A stretch of DNA of 64,000 nucleotides, from NCBI RefSeq assembly GCF_016056295.1, contig NZ_JAECZB010000080.1, forward strand, positions 39,230 to 103,229, read 5' to 3'. Below, in pieces: positions 36,482-45,085 of this stretch (positions within the stretch are counted from its first letter, which is position 1; each line of letters opens with the position of its first letter). Source of the DNA: Atlanticothrix silvestris CENA357. Lineage in GTDB: Bacteria > Cyanobacteriota > Cyanobacteriia > Cyanobacteriales > Nostocaceae. The position numbers were made by a program, and so were the translations under genes. The notes under the pieces are model-generated. The model was not told where the DNA came from. It ran no database searches and saw only the letters and a program-made list of their open reading frames with translations.

Positions 36482-38632
36482 TTAGCTTCCTAATTCCCCA
36501 AATTTCGGACTCCACCAACCTTTGGCTGTGTTGAAATAAGCCACATCTTTATGTTTTTTATCCTGGCGAGACTGCGGATTTGAACACCGGAGCATCGTCT
36601 TTTTTTGCCCATCCTTGGTATAACTGTATTGCTCTAAAGGCTTTTTACACACGGGGCAGGGATATGAAGTTATTGAAGAAGGAAGCTTTTGCTGACTTCC
36701 ACTTTCTTTGCTCTGAGGTGTTGACCAAGACTTACTGCGATCGCTCCAAAACAGCACAATGTTTTCACAGCCGCTTGTGCATTTGAGAAAGTACTTCTTT
36801 TTGACTTTAGTACTTGGAATTTTGGACAGAGCATTGTTACATTGTGGGCAACGAGACTTAGAAGTTTCATATTTGCGCTCTTTGGTAACAGATGTATTTG
36901 TGCCACTGATTACCACAGTTTTAGCTTTTGCTAATGCCGGAACAAAGTAATCTTGATTCCAAGCGTTTAAGTATTGCTGCCATCCTTGCTTACCAAGAGC
37001 GATCGCATCCAAAGCGTCTTCCATCTTTGCAGTAAATTCTGCCTCCAACAAATCAGGTAAAGCTTTCTGCAAAAAAGCGTCAACCTCTAACCCCAAAGCT
37101 GTTGGTTGCAGGTGGTCTTTCGCTAACTGCACATAATCGCGCTTTTTGAGGGTGGCGACAGTGGGGGCATAAGTACTGGGACGACCAATGCCTTTGCGCT
37201 CCATTAGTTGTACCAGCTTTGGTTCACTGTAGCGTGGTGGCGGTTGAGTTTGTTTCTTCTCATGCCCTGCATTGTCCAGAACTAGAGCTTGTGCTTGCTG
37301 CAAAGTAGGCAGAACGCTATCTTTGCTGAGATTATTCCAGTACCGGGCGTAACCGTAAAACTCAATAACCTGCCCTCTAGCTTGCCATAACAGATTTCCC
37401 GACTGAGTAATTACCAAAGTTTTACGCAGTTGGGCAGCTTTACACTGGGAAGCGATCGCTCGTTTCCAAATCATCACGTACAAATTAAACTCATCAGCCG
37501 AAATTTCCTCTCGTAGCTGGGTACTTGGGCGAAAAACATCTGTGGGACGAATTGCCTCGTGTGCTTCTTGAGCCGATTTGCTACTACGATGTTTTGCCAC
37601 CTGCTGCGGTACATTCTGCGGATCGTTTTGCTCCAACCACTTACGGGCACTAGTACAAAATTCAGGACTTAGCATCACCGAATCTGTCCGCATATATGTA
37701 ATTAACCCAGCCTCATATAGCTTTTGAGCAACCTGCATGGTTTTATCTGGAGAAAACCTCAGTTTAGAACCGGCCGCTTGCTGAAGGGTAGAGGTAGTAA
37801 ATGGTGGTGGTGGTTGACGATGAACAGTTTTACCCTCAACTTGGATAACTTGATGCGGATACTGCCGTGCCTCTTCCACTAACCTTGTGGCTTCTGCCTC
37901 AGACAGCACACGCTTTGATTCTGGCACTTGTTTACTATTACCTGCTGCATCATCATTAGCTTCAATCTCTTGCTCTGTAGCATCTGACCGAGAGTCAGTT
38001 GTTCCGTTGTAAAAAGCGCGGAATCCTTCAGCGTAATCAACCCAGACATTCCAGTAGTCCTGGGGGACAAAAACTTGGATTTCTCTTTCTCGTTGGCAGA
38101 TGAGATGTAATGTGGCACTTTGGACTCTGCCAACACTTTTCGCTCCGTTGTTTAATGCCCAAACCAAAGGACTGCCCTTGTAACCCACCAATTTATCAAG
38201 ACAATCTCGGCATAGTCCCGCACCAACCAAGTTGAAATCGAGTTTTCTAAAACTAGCGATCGCATTCCTAACCGCGGATGCTGTAATCTCTGTGTAAACG
38301 ACACGTTTTGGATCTCTCAACCCCAACACTTCTTTAAGATGCCAAGCGATCGTTTCTCCCTCGCGGTCTGGGTCAGTTGCTAAAATCACTTCATCAACTT
38401 GCTTAACTGCGGCTTTGAGTTTCTGAATAGTTTCTTTGGCTCGTTGATCACGAGGAACATAGTTGCATCGTACACTACCTCCATTCATGCTGAAGCCTAA
38501 TGAATCATCGCCTTCATTACTCAGTTCTCGAATGTGTCCACAACTAGCACGAACAATCCAATCACTACCCAGAATTTGACTGAGTTTTTTGACTTTACCG
38601 GGAGATTCGACTACAAGAAGGCGCTTCGGCAT
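36482..38632 (-). CDS. topA: DNA topoisomerase I (type IA)
   Basis: The 716-aa product has a Toprim domain with LLVVESPGKVKKL and the acidic DPDREGETIAW motif, the catalytic tyrosine in GLITYMRTDS, and a central gate domain. The C-terminal region has two or more CxxC zinc-ribbon pairs (RCPQCN, CTSGC, YPCPVC, RCSNP). It relaxes negative supercoils. The length is below that of the longer TopA I expect in cyanobacteria, so it may be a second, shorter paralogue; this cannot be settled from the window alone. Confidence 0.93.
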   Translation of the reverse strand: MPKRLLVVESPGKVKKLSQILGSDWIVRASCGHIRELSNEGDDSLGFSMNGGSVRCNYVPRDQRAKETIQKLKAAVKQVDEVILATDPDREGETIAWHLKEVLGLRDPKRVVYTEITASAVRNAIASFRKLDFNLVGAGLCRDCLDKLVGYKGSPLVWALNNGAKSVGRVQSATLHLICQREREIQVFVPQDYWNVWVDYAEGFRAFYNGTTDSRSDATEQEIEANDDAAGNSKQVPESKRVLSEAEATRLVEEARQYPHQVIQVEGKTVHRQPPPPFTTSTLQQAAGSKLRFSPDKTMQVAQKLYEAGLITYMRTDSVMLSPEFCTSARKWLEQNDPQNVPQQVAKHRSSKSAQEAHEAIRPTDVFRPSTQLREEISADEFNLYVMIWKRAIASQCKAAQLRKTLVITQSGNLLWQARGQVIEFYGYARYWNNLSKDSVLPTLQQAQALVLDNAGHEKKQTQPPPRYSEPKLVQLMERKGIGRPSTYAPTVATLKKRDYVQLAKDHLQPTALGLEVDAFLQKALPDLLEAEFTAKMEDALDAIALGKQGWQQYLNAWNQDYFVPALAKAKTVVISGTNTSVTKERKYETSKSRCPQCNNALSKIPSTKVKKKYFLKCTSGCENIVLFWSDRSKSWSTPQSKESGSQQKLPSSITSYPCPVCKKPLEQYSYTKDGQKKTMLRCSNPQSRQDKKHKDVAYFNTAKGWWSPKFGELGS

Positions 38633-38716
38633 GGCAGATGAACTGTGGATGCTTTATGTTCAGTGCTTTTTAAAGCAAGCTATTATATTTTATTGTTATA
38701 CAGTTTTTAACATAAG

Positions 38717-38882
38717 GCGATCGCGGATAATTATAATCAAGCAACTTTCTGTAGTTATTATTGTAATTGACTTTAATTATCTTTAAACTCTGACTCTCTG
38801 CGTCTCTGTCTTGAAAAGTTTGTTACGGAGGGAAACCCTCCTGACAACTTTTCGCTGCGTCTCTGCGTGCAATAAATTCATC
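38717..38882. repeat. Dispersed repeat, copy A, with nested palindrome
   Basis: This repeat matches 44892-45002 over most of its length (shared core GTAGTTATTATTGTAATTG, then a CTCTCTGCGTCTC tract). Copy A also contains a hairpin at 38813-38853 (GAAAAGTTTGT...ACAACTTTTC around GGAGGG/CCCTCC) that copy B lacks. The repeat ends just before the membrane protein start. Confidence 0.75.
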
Positions 38883-38891
38883 CAGTAATTA

Positions 38892-40577
38892 ATGTTATTT
38901 TCCCAAGTGCATAGATTTTTAACTGCTTTTATTGACGAAACATCTGCTAATCGTCAGCAAAAAATTTCTAGACAAACTTTATTTTGGTTAACTCTAAGCC
39001 TAGGATTTGCAATATATTACGGAATTTTAGGATTACAAAAAGCCTTCAGAGGCGAGTATGTTGTTCAAGATGATGCGCGAGAGTATGTATTTTGGATGCA
39101 ACGGTTTGTTAATCCAGAATTATTACCCCATGATTTAATTGCAGATTATTTCAAATCGATCACGCCATTAGGATTTGCTGCTGTTTATAAATTAATGGCG
39201 AGTTTAGGCATTGATCCTTTATTGCTGAGTAAAATCTTGCCCATTTGTTTAGGGTTGATTACCAGCATCTATTGTTTTTGGCTATGTCTGGAAATTTTTC
39301 CTGTACCACTTGCAGGATTTATTAGTACTTTGTTGCTGAATCAAAGTCTTTGGTTTAAAAGTGACTTGGTTTCTGCTACGCCTAAAGCTTTTGTATATCC
39401 ATTGTTATTGGCATTTTTGTACTATATTTTACGCAAATCTTGGCTGGCAATATGTTTCATAATTTTGCTGGAAGGACTGTTTTACCCTCCCCTCTTATTG
39501 ATTTGCGTGGGAATTTTATTCATGCGATCGCGCGGTCATTATTTATGGGTGTTAGCCATACTGGGACTGGCATTTATAGTCATGTTACCTTATGCGATCG
39601 CTTCTGCTGAATTTGGGCCAGTTGCCACTGCTTCTCAAGCCTGGAAAATGCCAGAATATTGGCCAGGAGGACGGCATCCTTTTTTTGATCCTAATCCTTG
39701 GCGATTTTGGTTAATAGGGCAACATAGCGGCATATTGCCACCGTTGATGCCTCCCTTAATTTGGTTGGGTTTATTATTACCATTAGTAGTTAAATATTCA
39801 TCCCGGTTTCCGTTAATTAATCTGATTAAAAATAAAATTAAAATATTACCTCAAATCATTATAGTATCCTTAAGTTTATTTTTTGCTGCCCATTCTTTAC
39901 TGTTAAAACTGTTTTTTCCTACCCGCTATACAATTCATACGCTGCGGATTGTCATGGCTATTGCCGCAGGTATTGCTTTAACTGCTATGTTTGATAGCTT
40001 TTTGCGTGCTTATCAGCAAAAATCTCAAAGATGGCAACTAATATTGACAGTAATTTTAGCTGTTGTACTGCTTTTTTATCCTAATTTTTCAGGACGCTTC
40101 CCTACAACCGACTATAGGCAATCTGGAGAAGTATCTCTATACAAATTTCTCCAACAAAAACCCCAAGATATTATGATTGCAACTCTTGCTGATGAAGCTG
40201 ATAACATCCCGACTTTTACTCAAAGGTCTATTTTAGTGGGTAGAGAATATGCCCTGCCTTTTCATCTTGGTTATTATTCTCAGATTCGCCAACGCACCTC
40301 TGATTTGATTGATGCTCAGTATAGTCCAGATTTAGTAGCGGCAAAGCAGCTAATTCAAAAGTATAAAGTCAGTTTTTGGTTAGTAGAACATACAGCCTTT
40401 CAACCTGAATATTTGACTAAAAAAACTTGGTTGGAAAGTTTTCAACCAGCATTTAAAAAAGCTTTAAACAGTTTAGAACAAGATAATACGCCAGCCTTAG
40501 CAAAGTTAATAAAACACTGTTCCGTTTTGGAAACAGAGCAATTTACCTTGTTAAAAACAGAATGTATTGTAAATTAA
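38892..40577 (+). CDS. Large polytopic membrane protein of unknown function
   Basis: The 561-aa product has about ten hydrophobic segments and a ~140-residue soluble C-terminal part. The early sequence FRGEYVVQDDAREYVFWMQRF, in the first extracytoplasmic loop, has an acidic DDAR reminiscent of GT-C glycosyltransferases (dolichol/polyprenol-linked sugar users), but I cannot name the family. The soluble tail is not recognised. It is monocistronic. Confidence 0.75.
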   Translation: MLFSQVHRFLTAFIDETSANRQQKISRQTLFWLTLSLGFAIYYGILGLQKAFRGEYVVQDDAREYVFWMQRFVNPELLPHDLIADYFKSITPLGFAAVYKLMASLGIDPLLLSKILPICLGLITSIYCFWLCLEIFPVPLAGFISTLLLNQSLWFKSDLVSATPKAFVYPLLLAFLYYILRKSWLAICFIILLEGLFYPPLLLICVGILFMRSRGHYLWVLAILGLAFIVMLPYAIASAEFGPVATASQAWKMPEYWPGGRHPFFDPNPWRFWLIGQHSGILPPLMPPLIWLGLLLPLVVKYSSRFPLINLIKNKIKILPQIIIVSLSLFFAAHSLLLKLFFPTRYTIHTLRIVMAIAAGIALTAMFDSFLRAYQQKSQRWQLILTVILAVVLLFYPNFSGRFPTTDYRQSGEVSLYKFLQQKPQDIMIATLADEADNIPTFTQRSILVGREYALPFHLGYYSQIRQRTSDLIDAQYSPDLVAAKQLIQKYKVSFWLVEHTAFQPEYLTKKTWLESFQPAFKKALNSLEQDNTPALAKLIKHCSVLETEQFTLLKTECIVN

Positions 40578-40601
40578 CATGAATTCGATGAACCTCTTCC
40601 T

Positions 40602-40624
40602 AACCCCTCTCCGACACAGAGAGG
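40602..40624. repeat. CCCCTCTC/GAGAGGGG palindrome
   Basis: The arms CCCCTCTC and GAGAGGGG are separated by a short loop, 25 bp past the membrane protein stop. This type is dispersed in Nostoc-like genomes and could serve as a terminator hairpin; no T-tract follows. Confidence 0.6.
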
Positions 40625-40659
40625 GGCAGAAAATTTACTAGTTTGGAACGAAAAAATCA

Positions 40660-40770
40660 AACTTTCAAAAAGAATCAACAGTTATTATTCTTTTGTGTGG
40701 TGATGATAAAAGCACTCAAGAAAAAGATATTGTCAAAGCAAAAGAATATTGGGAAGGCATCGCAATAAAT
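40660..40770 (+). pseudogene. 3' remnant of a RelE/ParE-HigB type toxin gene
   Basis: One frame reads ESTVIILLCGDDKSTQEKD followed by IVKAKEYWE. This closely resembles the C terminus of addiction-module killer proteins (LLLCGGDKSTQ..DI..AKEYW). No start or upstream domain and no antitoxin are present, and the frame runs on past the usual end. It appears to be a decayed fragment. Confidence 0.45.
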
Positions 40771-40805
40771 CCAGTCTGCGATCGATTAACAGGTATATAT
40801 CAATA

Positions 40806-41681
40806 TTATCGGTTTAACCAAGCTTCTAAATCAGCAACATTAGAAAAATCTAGCAATGCCTCTCCTAAATTCTCTAATTGTTCAATTGATAAGCCTTTAA
40901 TTCGCTCGATTAATGATACATCAATCTCACCAATACGACGATTGAGTAGGCGTAGAACTAAACGTTGCTCTCCTGACTGTACAGCTTGCTCTCTGTCTCT
41001 TTGATAAAGTGGTTCTAGTCGCATAATTAACTCCCTATCATCTGCTTCTAGTTCTTGATTGACTCTCAAATTTTCGCGCAAGTTATAAACTAATTCCAGG
41101 GTTGCTTTTTGGTATGGATGATTTAATGGTAACGCTTGCAACTCGATAATCGCTTGTGACTGCACGCTTCCCCTTCCCAAAAGTCTTAACCACAAAGTCT
41201 CCGGTGTTTGCGGTAGTTGGTGTATTGCCACAATTGCTGTCCGCAAAGCATCTGGCAGAAAATGTACTCCTGATAACCAACCATCTTTTTGCATAGTTCC
41301 AAAGCTAGATAATCTAGTTTCAGATACCGTTGGAGTCAGCACCCACAGCTGGGGAATTTCTGAGTCTTGAAGTTTGGTTTTATTAGCTTTCGCTTCTCGT
41401 CGCAGAGAAGCTTTGACTTCTAATAATTTTAGAATACAATCGCATATCTCATCGCTAGAAGCTGGATTACGGTAAGGTTCTATTATGGCAGGATTTTCCG
41501 CAAATCTTCCTAGCAAACCCAGCACTTGTAAATTAGAGTTTTGCTGTTTAGCCGGAGTGAATAAAACATCTATTTCTTTAATCTCTCCTGAGACTTTCTC
41601 TGATGCTTTGACTTCTCCGTAATCTTTTAATAATTCTTCTAAATAGTCTTTGGCGAATTGATCATGTATAAACCGGGTCAT
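40806..41681 (-). CDS. DUF4351 protein with PD-(D/E)xK-like N terminus
   Basis: The 291-aa product has an N-terminal FAKDYLEELLKDYG...EIDVLFTP and later LLEVKASLR, which are compatible with a degenerate PD-(D/E)xK/Rpn-type nuclease fold. The C terminus (LRLLNRRIGEIDVSLIERI, LENLGEALLDFSNVADLEAWL) matches DUF4351. Such proteins are multi-copy in filamentous cyanobacteria and often called putative transposase or Rpn-family nuclease. Nuclease activity is uncertain. Confidence 0.8.
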   Translation of the reverse strand: MTRFIHDQFAKDYLEELLKDYGEVKASEKVSGEIKEIDVLFTPAKQQNSNLQVLGLLGRFAENPAIIEPYRNPASSDEICDCILKLLEVKASLRREAKANKTKLQDSEIPQLWVLTPTVSETRLSSFGTMQKDGWLSGVHFLPDALRTAIVAIHQLPQTPETLWLRLLGRGSVQSQAIIELQALPLNHPYQKATLELVYNLRENLRVNQELEADDRELIMRLEPLYQRDREQAVQSGEQRLVLRLLNRRIGEIDVSLIERIKGLSIEQLENLGEALLDFSNVADLEAWLNR

Positions 41682-41755
41682 GCAATTTTAAGATTGCGGA
41701 AGTTCTGTATTAATTCCCAGATTATATAGCAACACTGAACTATTTGTTATGGCAT

Positions 41756-41788
41756 AGATCCCCGACTTCTTGAAGAAGTCGGGGATCT
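41756..41788. repeat. 33-bp palindrome
   Basis: Arms AGATCCCCGACTTCTT and AAGAAGTCGGGGATCT are separated by one base. It lies between two minus-strand genes and is a type of dispersed Nostoc repeat. Confidence 0.85.
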
Positions 41789-41808
41789 GGAAACTTGTGT
41801 AACTATTA

Positions 41809-42204
41809 TTAGGCAGTCATTGTATTTTCATCTAATGTTTTCTCTGCATTAGATTTCAAGCGTGTCAATCTGCTTTTACGGACGCGATCGCTATCTCGAA
41901 CACCACCTGCGAGTTCATATTCATTGCTGTTTTTGCCATACCGGAAACGAACACCCATCAACATTTTGTCAGAAACTTGATTTAAGGTTTTTTCTACTGC
42001 ATCCAGCCTGATTTTAGAAGAATCAACCATCGCTAAAGCAGCGTTATAATCATCAAGCATTTTTTGAACCTGTTCGATTAATTGCGTCAGGTTTTGCAAG
42101 TTGCAATTATCATCAAAACTGATATTAGGATCAATAGCTTTTAGTCCCGCAACTCTAAATTCAGCTTTTTTTAGAATTTGAGAACTACGTTTTTTACGAG
42201 GCAT
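41809..42204 (-). CDS. Hypothetical coiled-coil protein
   Basis: The product has 131 aa with a basic N terminus (MPRKKRSSQILKKAEFR). The middle is helical (LTQLIEQVQKMLDDYNAALAMVD), and a conserved-looking KMLMGVRFRYGKNSNEYELAGGVR stretch is followed by a basic RVRKSRLTRLK end. I do not recognise the family; DNA or RNA contact is possible from its charge. It is a single gene with the 33-bp palindrome downstream. Confidence 0.7.
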   Translation of the reverse strand: MPRKKRSSQILKKAEFRVAGLKAIDPNISFDDNCNLQNLTQLIEQVQKMLDDYNAALAMVDSSKIRLDAVEKTLNQVSDKMLMGVRFRYGKNSNEYELAGGVRDSDRVRKSRLTRLKSNAEKTLDENTMTA

Positions 42205-42459
42205 AATTTTACACTTTTAAATGCTCTACAGAGCTATTTTGGCTCAATTAACCTGTTTTCTAGTTCAGCAAAAAGCGCATTTTTTGCGGTACAAGTTTTT
42301 CTGGATGTGCGTGATTTATCGGAGTTGAATTACAGATTGCATTTTTACTTCATAGTTAACTGCGATCGCAGAGTTTGAAAAAATCATAATCGCATCTTCA
42401 ATTTCTAGAATACAGTACAATATTTTGTATAATTCACGGCAATCGTTTAGGTCAGGTTG

Positions 42460-42711
42460 ATGAGTCCGTCACTTAAAAAAATTTTAAGCGAGATTGAGCA
42501 ATTGACTCCAGAAGAGCAATTGACAGTGATGGGGCATTTAGTAGAGCGTGTAAAAAAGCACGTTACTCAAGCACCAGCAAAACGCAAGTGGAGCGACTTA
42601 AAAGGTATGGCTTCCTATCCGCTTTTTGGTGAAGATGCTCAAGAGTGGGTTTCGCGGAGTCGGCGGGAAGGTGATGAGTATCGAGAAAGGTTCTTACGGA
42701 CACAGGAATGA
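42460..42711 (+). CDS. Putative antitoxin of a PIN-toxin pair
   Basis: The 83-aa product starts at ATG 42460 (MSPSLKKILSEIEQLTPEEQ), preceded by AGG; a TTG one codon earlier is possible but unlikely. The N-terminal LTPEEQLTVMGHLVERV helix resembles small cyanobacterial antitoxins. The C-terminal half (EWVSRSRREGDEYRERF) would wrap the toxin. It overlaps the PIN gene by 4 bp (ATGA), typical of a toxin-antitoxin operon. The antitoxin assignment rests on this pairing. Confidence 0.75.
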   Translation: MSPSLKKILSEIEQLTPEEQLTVMGHLVERVKKHVTQAPAKRKWSDLKGMASYPLFGEDAQEWVSRSRREGDEYRERFLRTQE

Positions 42712-43169
42712 AGATTAGTGATGCTTTAAACGGAGTTTCTCACTTATTTCTCGATACCGCACCTGTGATTTATTTTGTAGAACGGAATCCGCAATTTGTC
42801 GATTTAATTGATCAAATTTTTGAACGTTTAGATAATGACATTACAGCAGTAACATCTGGGATAACCTTGTCAGAGTGTTTAGTAGGTGCTATGCGTCTGG
42901 GGTTAGCAGATTTAGAGCAGGCTTTTGTTGACGTGTTGCAACAAGATGAAGTGGTTTTTGTGGAGATTAATGCTGTTATTGCACGAGAAGCAGCGAGAAT
43001 GAGAGTACGTTATAACCTTCAGTTACCCGATGCATTGCAGGTAGCAGCAGCTTTAATGGCTAGTTGTGAAGCTTTTTTAACCACTGAGGTGCAGGAGGTA
43101 GCAGAAAAATTTTGTCAAGCGAATTGCTATAACCCCGCAGTGCCAGGTATCGGAATAATGAAATGTTGA
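42708..43169 (+). CDS. PIN-domain toxin (VapC-like)
   Basis: The 153-aa PIN domain has acidic residues at the expected positions: D in HLFLDTAPVIYF, E in TLSECLVG and D in LPDALQVAAAL. The final acidic position appears as E in LTTEVQ instead of the commoner D. VapC-type PIN toxins cleave RNA, often tRNA. It is coupled to the preceding antitoxin gene by a 4-bp overlap. Intact length suggests an active pair. Confidence 0.85.
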   Translation: MKISDALNGVSHLFLDTAPVIYFVERNPQFVDLIDQIFERLDNDITAVTSGITLSECLVGAMRLGLADLEQAFVDVLQQDEVVFVEINAVIAREAARMRVRYNLQLPDALQVAAALMASCEAFLTTEVQEVAEKFCQANCYNPAVPGIGIMKC

Positions 43170-43228
43170 TTATACCGTTCATCTGGGGTTTGTAAGAAAT
43201 CTTTATAAATGTCTGAAAGCCTTAGATG

Positions 43229-44113
43229 TTAAAGTTTACAAGTCTCGATGCGAGAGAGAATTTCCCCTCCCCCACCCCCCAACACACTACCACCCACACA
43301 CAAGTCCCAAATCACTTGATCCACAAACGGGAGGTGTCCTTTTGGGGAAGAGGTATCAAAAGTTATTTCATAATACCCCTCCCTTCCAGTCCATCCTACG
43401 CGATCGTTAAACTTCTCCCAGGCTTCTTCGTAATACTTGCCGTCAGCTTTACCGCCAACGCTCAAGTAAATTTCCTTCTGGACGCTGAAGCCAAAGCGTC
43501 CATTGCTGTATTTTACCCACAAGCGGTCAATTGTGCGTAAGTCAGTGCAAGGAAAATTTAAGAGTTCGTCTTCCTCGAAGTAGTCGTCTTTTTCTTTACC
43601 TACAGCCTGAATCATCACCCGATAGGTTTCTTGGTCGGCTTCCTCCCAGTCTTTTGCTGCGAGTAGGTCGCGCAGTCTGCTGTAGTCTATGCCTTTTTCA
43701 GACTCCTGATAAATTTTTTTCTTGGCTTGCTGGACAATATAATCAATCCCTTTATCACTACTGATTGCCAGCCAATTCTTTATTTGTTCATATTCTTTTG
43801 GGTGATAATTTCTAATCGTTTGCATATTGATACCATGCAAAATAGGCAGAATATTATTAGTTGTTAATATCTGCTCGAACTCCATAAAAGTCCATTCTTT
43901 ATGTTTAGCAAAGTACTTATTGCTAATTACCACAATTCCATAACGTGATGCTTTTAGCCCTTCTTTAATTTTTATTTTTAAATTGTCTCCCCAGCCGAGT
44001 TCATTTTTGTCATACCATACTTTATATTGTGCCTCGGTTAGTCTTTCGTATAATTCTTGTACAAAAGTTTCTTTGTCTTCAGATGCATGGCTGAGAAATA
44101 TATCATGAACCAT
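43229..44113 (-). CDS. TIR-GUN4 fusion protein
   Basis: In this 294-aa protein, residues 1-~110 are a TIR domain (MVHDIFLSHASEDKETFV, VWYDKNELGWGDNL, SRYGIVVISNKYF) with a candidate NADase glutamate E78 in W74-x3-E78. Residues ~142-280 are a GUN4 domain: LRDLLAAKDWEEADQET, FPCTDLRTIDRLWVKYSNGRFGFSVQKEIY, and the GYYEITF end. GUN4 binds protoporphyrin IX and Mg-protoporphyrin and stimulates Mg chelatase. Coupling it to a TIR domain suggests a tetrapyrrole-gated signal or NAD-consuming effector; that role is inference. There is no chaperone or cyclic-nucleotide gene beside it. Confidence 0.9.
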   Translation of the reverse strand: MVHDIFLSHASEDKETFVQELYERLTEAQYKVWYDKNELGWGDNLKIKIKEGLKASRYGIVVISNKYFAKHKEWTFMEFEQILTTNNILPILHGINMQTIRNYHPKEYEQIKNWLAISSDKGIDYIVQQAKKKIYQESEKGIDYSRLRDLLAAKDWEEADQETYRVMIQAVGKEKDDYFEEDELLNFPCTDLRTIDRLWVKYSNGRFGFSVQKEIYLSVGGKADGKYYEEAWEKFNDRVGWTGREGYYEITFDTSSPKGHLPFVDQVIWDLCVGGSVLGGGGGEILSRIETCKL

Positions 44114-44267
44114 AAATACTCCTTGTTATTTTATCCGGTATGCTTTGCTTAAACAAGCAAAATAATTTTTTGTAGAAATGTTTCATTGAACATCTCTACA
44201 AGGGTTTTTACATTAAAAAAAACCATCTAAGAGGATGTTTGAAAAGTGATTGGCTGTGATTTTAAGT

Positions 44268-44361
44268 ACTTCTAGATCCCCCCTAGCCCCCCTTTTTAAG
44301 GGGGGAACCGGAATCAAAGTCCCCCTTTTTAAGTGGGATTTAGGGGAATCTAGAACGTTTT
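44268..44361. repeat. C-rich inverted-repeat element
   Basis: Outer arms TTCTAGATCCCCC and a reverse partner ending in GGGGAATCTAGAA enclose CCCCCC TTTTTAA GGGGGG and related tracts. This small MITE-like element lies between the TIR-GUN4 and 163-aa genes and has no coding capacity. Confidence 0.65.
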
Positions 44362-44412
44362 GCTACCGACAAGAGGACTTTTTAAACATTCTCTAATCAC
44401 CAATAATTTTTA

Positions 44413-44904
44413 TCACTCCTCCACACCTGCAATTTTTGCCAACGCCTTAGCGTAATCTTCCAACCCACCGCGCAAAGCTTCCAACTCACTTCGCAACTTG
44501 GGTTCCTCCGACCAACTCTGCTCATGTTCCTTGGGACTCACCCCCACAGGTCGTCTAGCTTCCCACGCTTGCAACAACGGATGCCATTTAGCCAAAAACG
44601 GTCTTAACCCATTATTCAACACAGCGATCGCAATTCCCCCCACAGAATCACGAGAAGCCCCTACATCCGGCCCGGCTGCTTTGAGAACTTCGCGAGTTGT
44701 TCCAAATAAACTATAAAGAGAGTTCATCGCTTCTCGTACCAAACCCTGGTCAAGTGCCAATGGTTGCACAGCAATTCGCGTTACCAATTCTACATACAGT
44801 GACCAAGCCGCCTTCTTTTGTGTAGTGTCAACTTTCCAAGACATCGAACCAATGCCAAAAGGCAGACTTACAGATACAGTCTCTAAAGAAACGCGATCGC
44901 GCAT
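44413..44904 (-). CDS. Conserved hypothetical protein
   Basis: The product is 163 aa and soluble. Landmark segments are LPFGIGSMSWKVD near the start, SLYVELVTRIAVQPL, NSLYSLFGTTREVLK and RPFLAKWHPLLQAWE. It is predicted mostly helical. I recall similar cyanobacterial proteins but no function. It is the next gene upstream of TIR-GUN4 on the same strand, separated by 299 bp including a repeat element, so co-transcription is doubtful. Confidence 0.75.
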   Translation of the reverse strand: MRDRVSLETVSVSLPFGIGSMSWKVDTTQKKAAWSLYVELVTRIAVQPLALDQGLVREAMNSLYSLFGTTREVLKAAGPDVGASRDSVGGIAIAVLNNGLRPFLAKWHPLLQAWEARRPVGVSPKEHEQSWSEEPKLRSELEALRGGLEDYAKALAKIAGVEE

Positions 44905-45002
44905 AACTATAATAATTAAGCAAATTTGTGTAGTTATTATTGTAATTGACTTTAAACTCTCACTCTCTGCGTCTCCGCGCCTCTGCGTGAGATAAATTAA
45001 TC
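44892..45002. repeat. Dispersed repeat, copy B
   Basis: This copy is related to 38717-38882, with the same GTAGTTATTATTGTAATTG core and the CTCTCTGCGTCTC/CTCTGCGTG tail, but without the nested hairpin. It overlaps the start of the 163-aa gene and precedes tldD. Confidence 0.75.
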
Positions 45003-45085
45003 CTTGGATTCAGCAAGAAAGTAGTAGCCGACATTGCCCGAAAAATTGCACAATAAAAGCAGTTCGTCGTGGTTACTACCAACAA

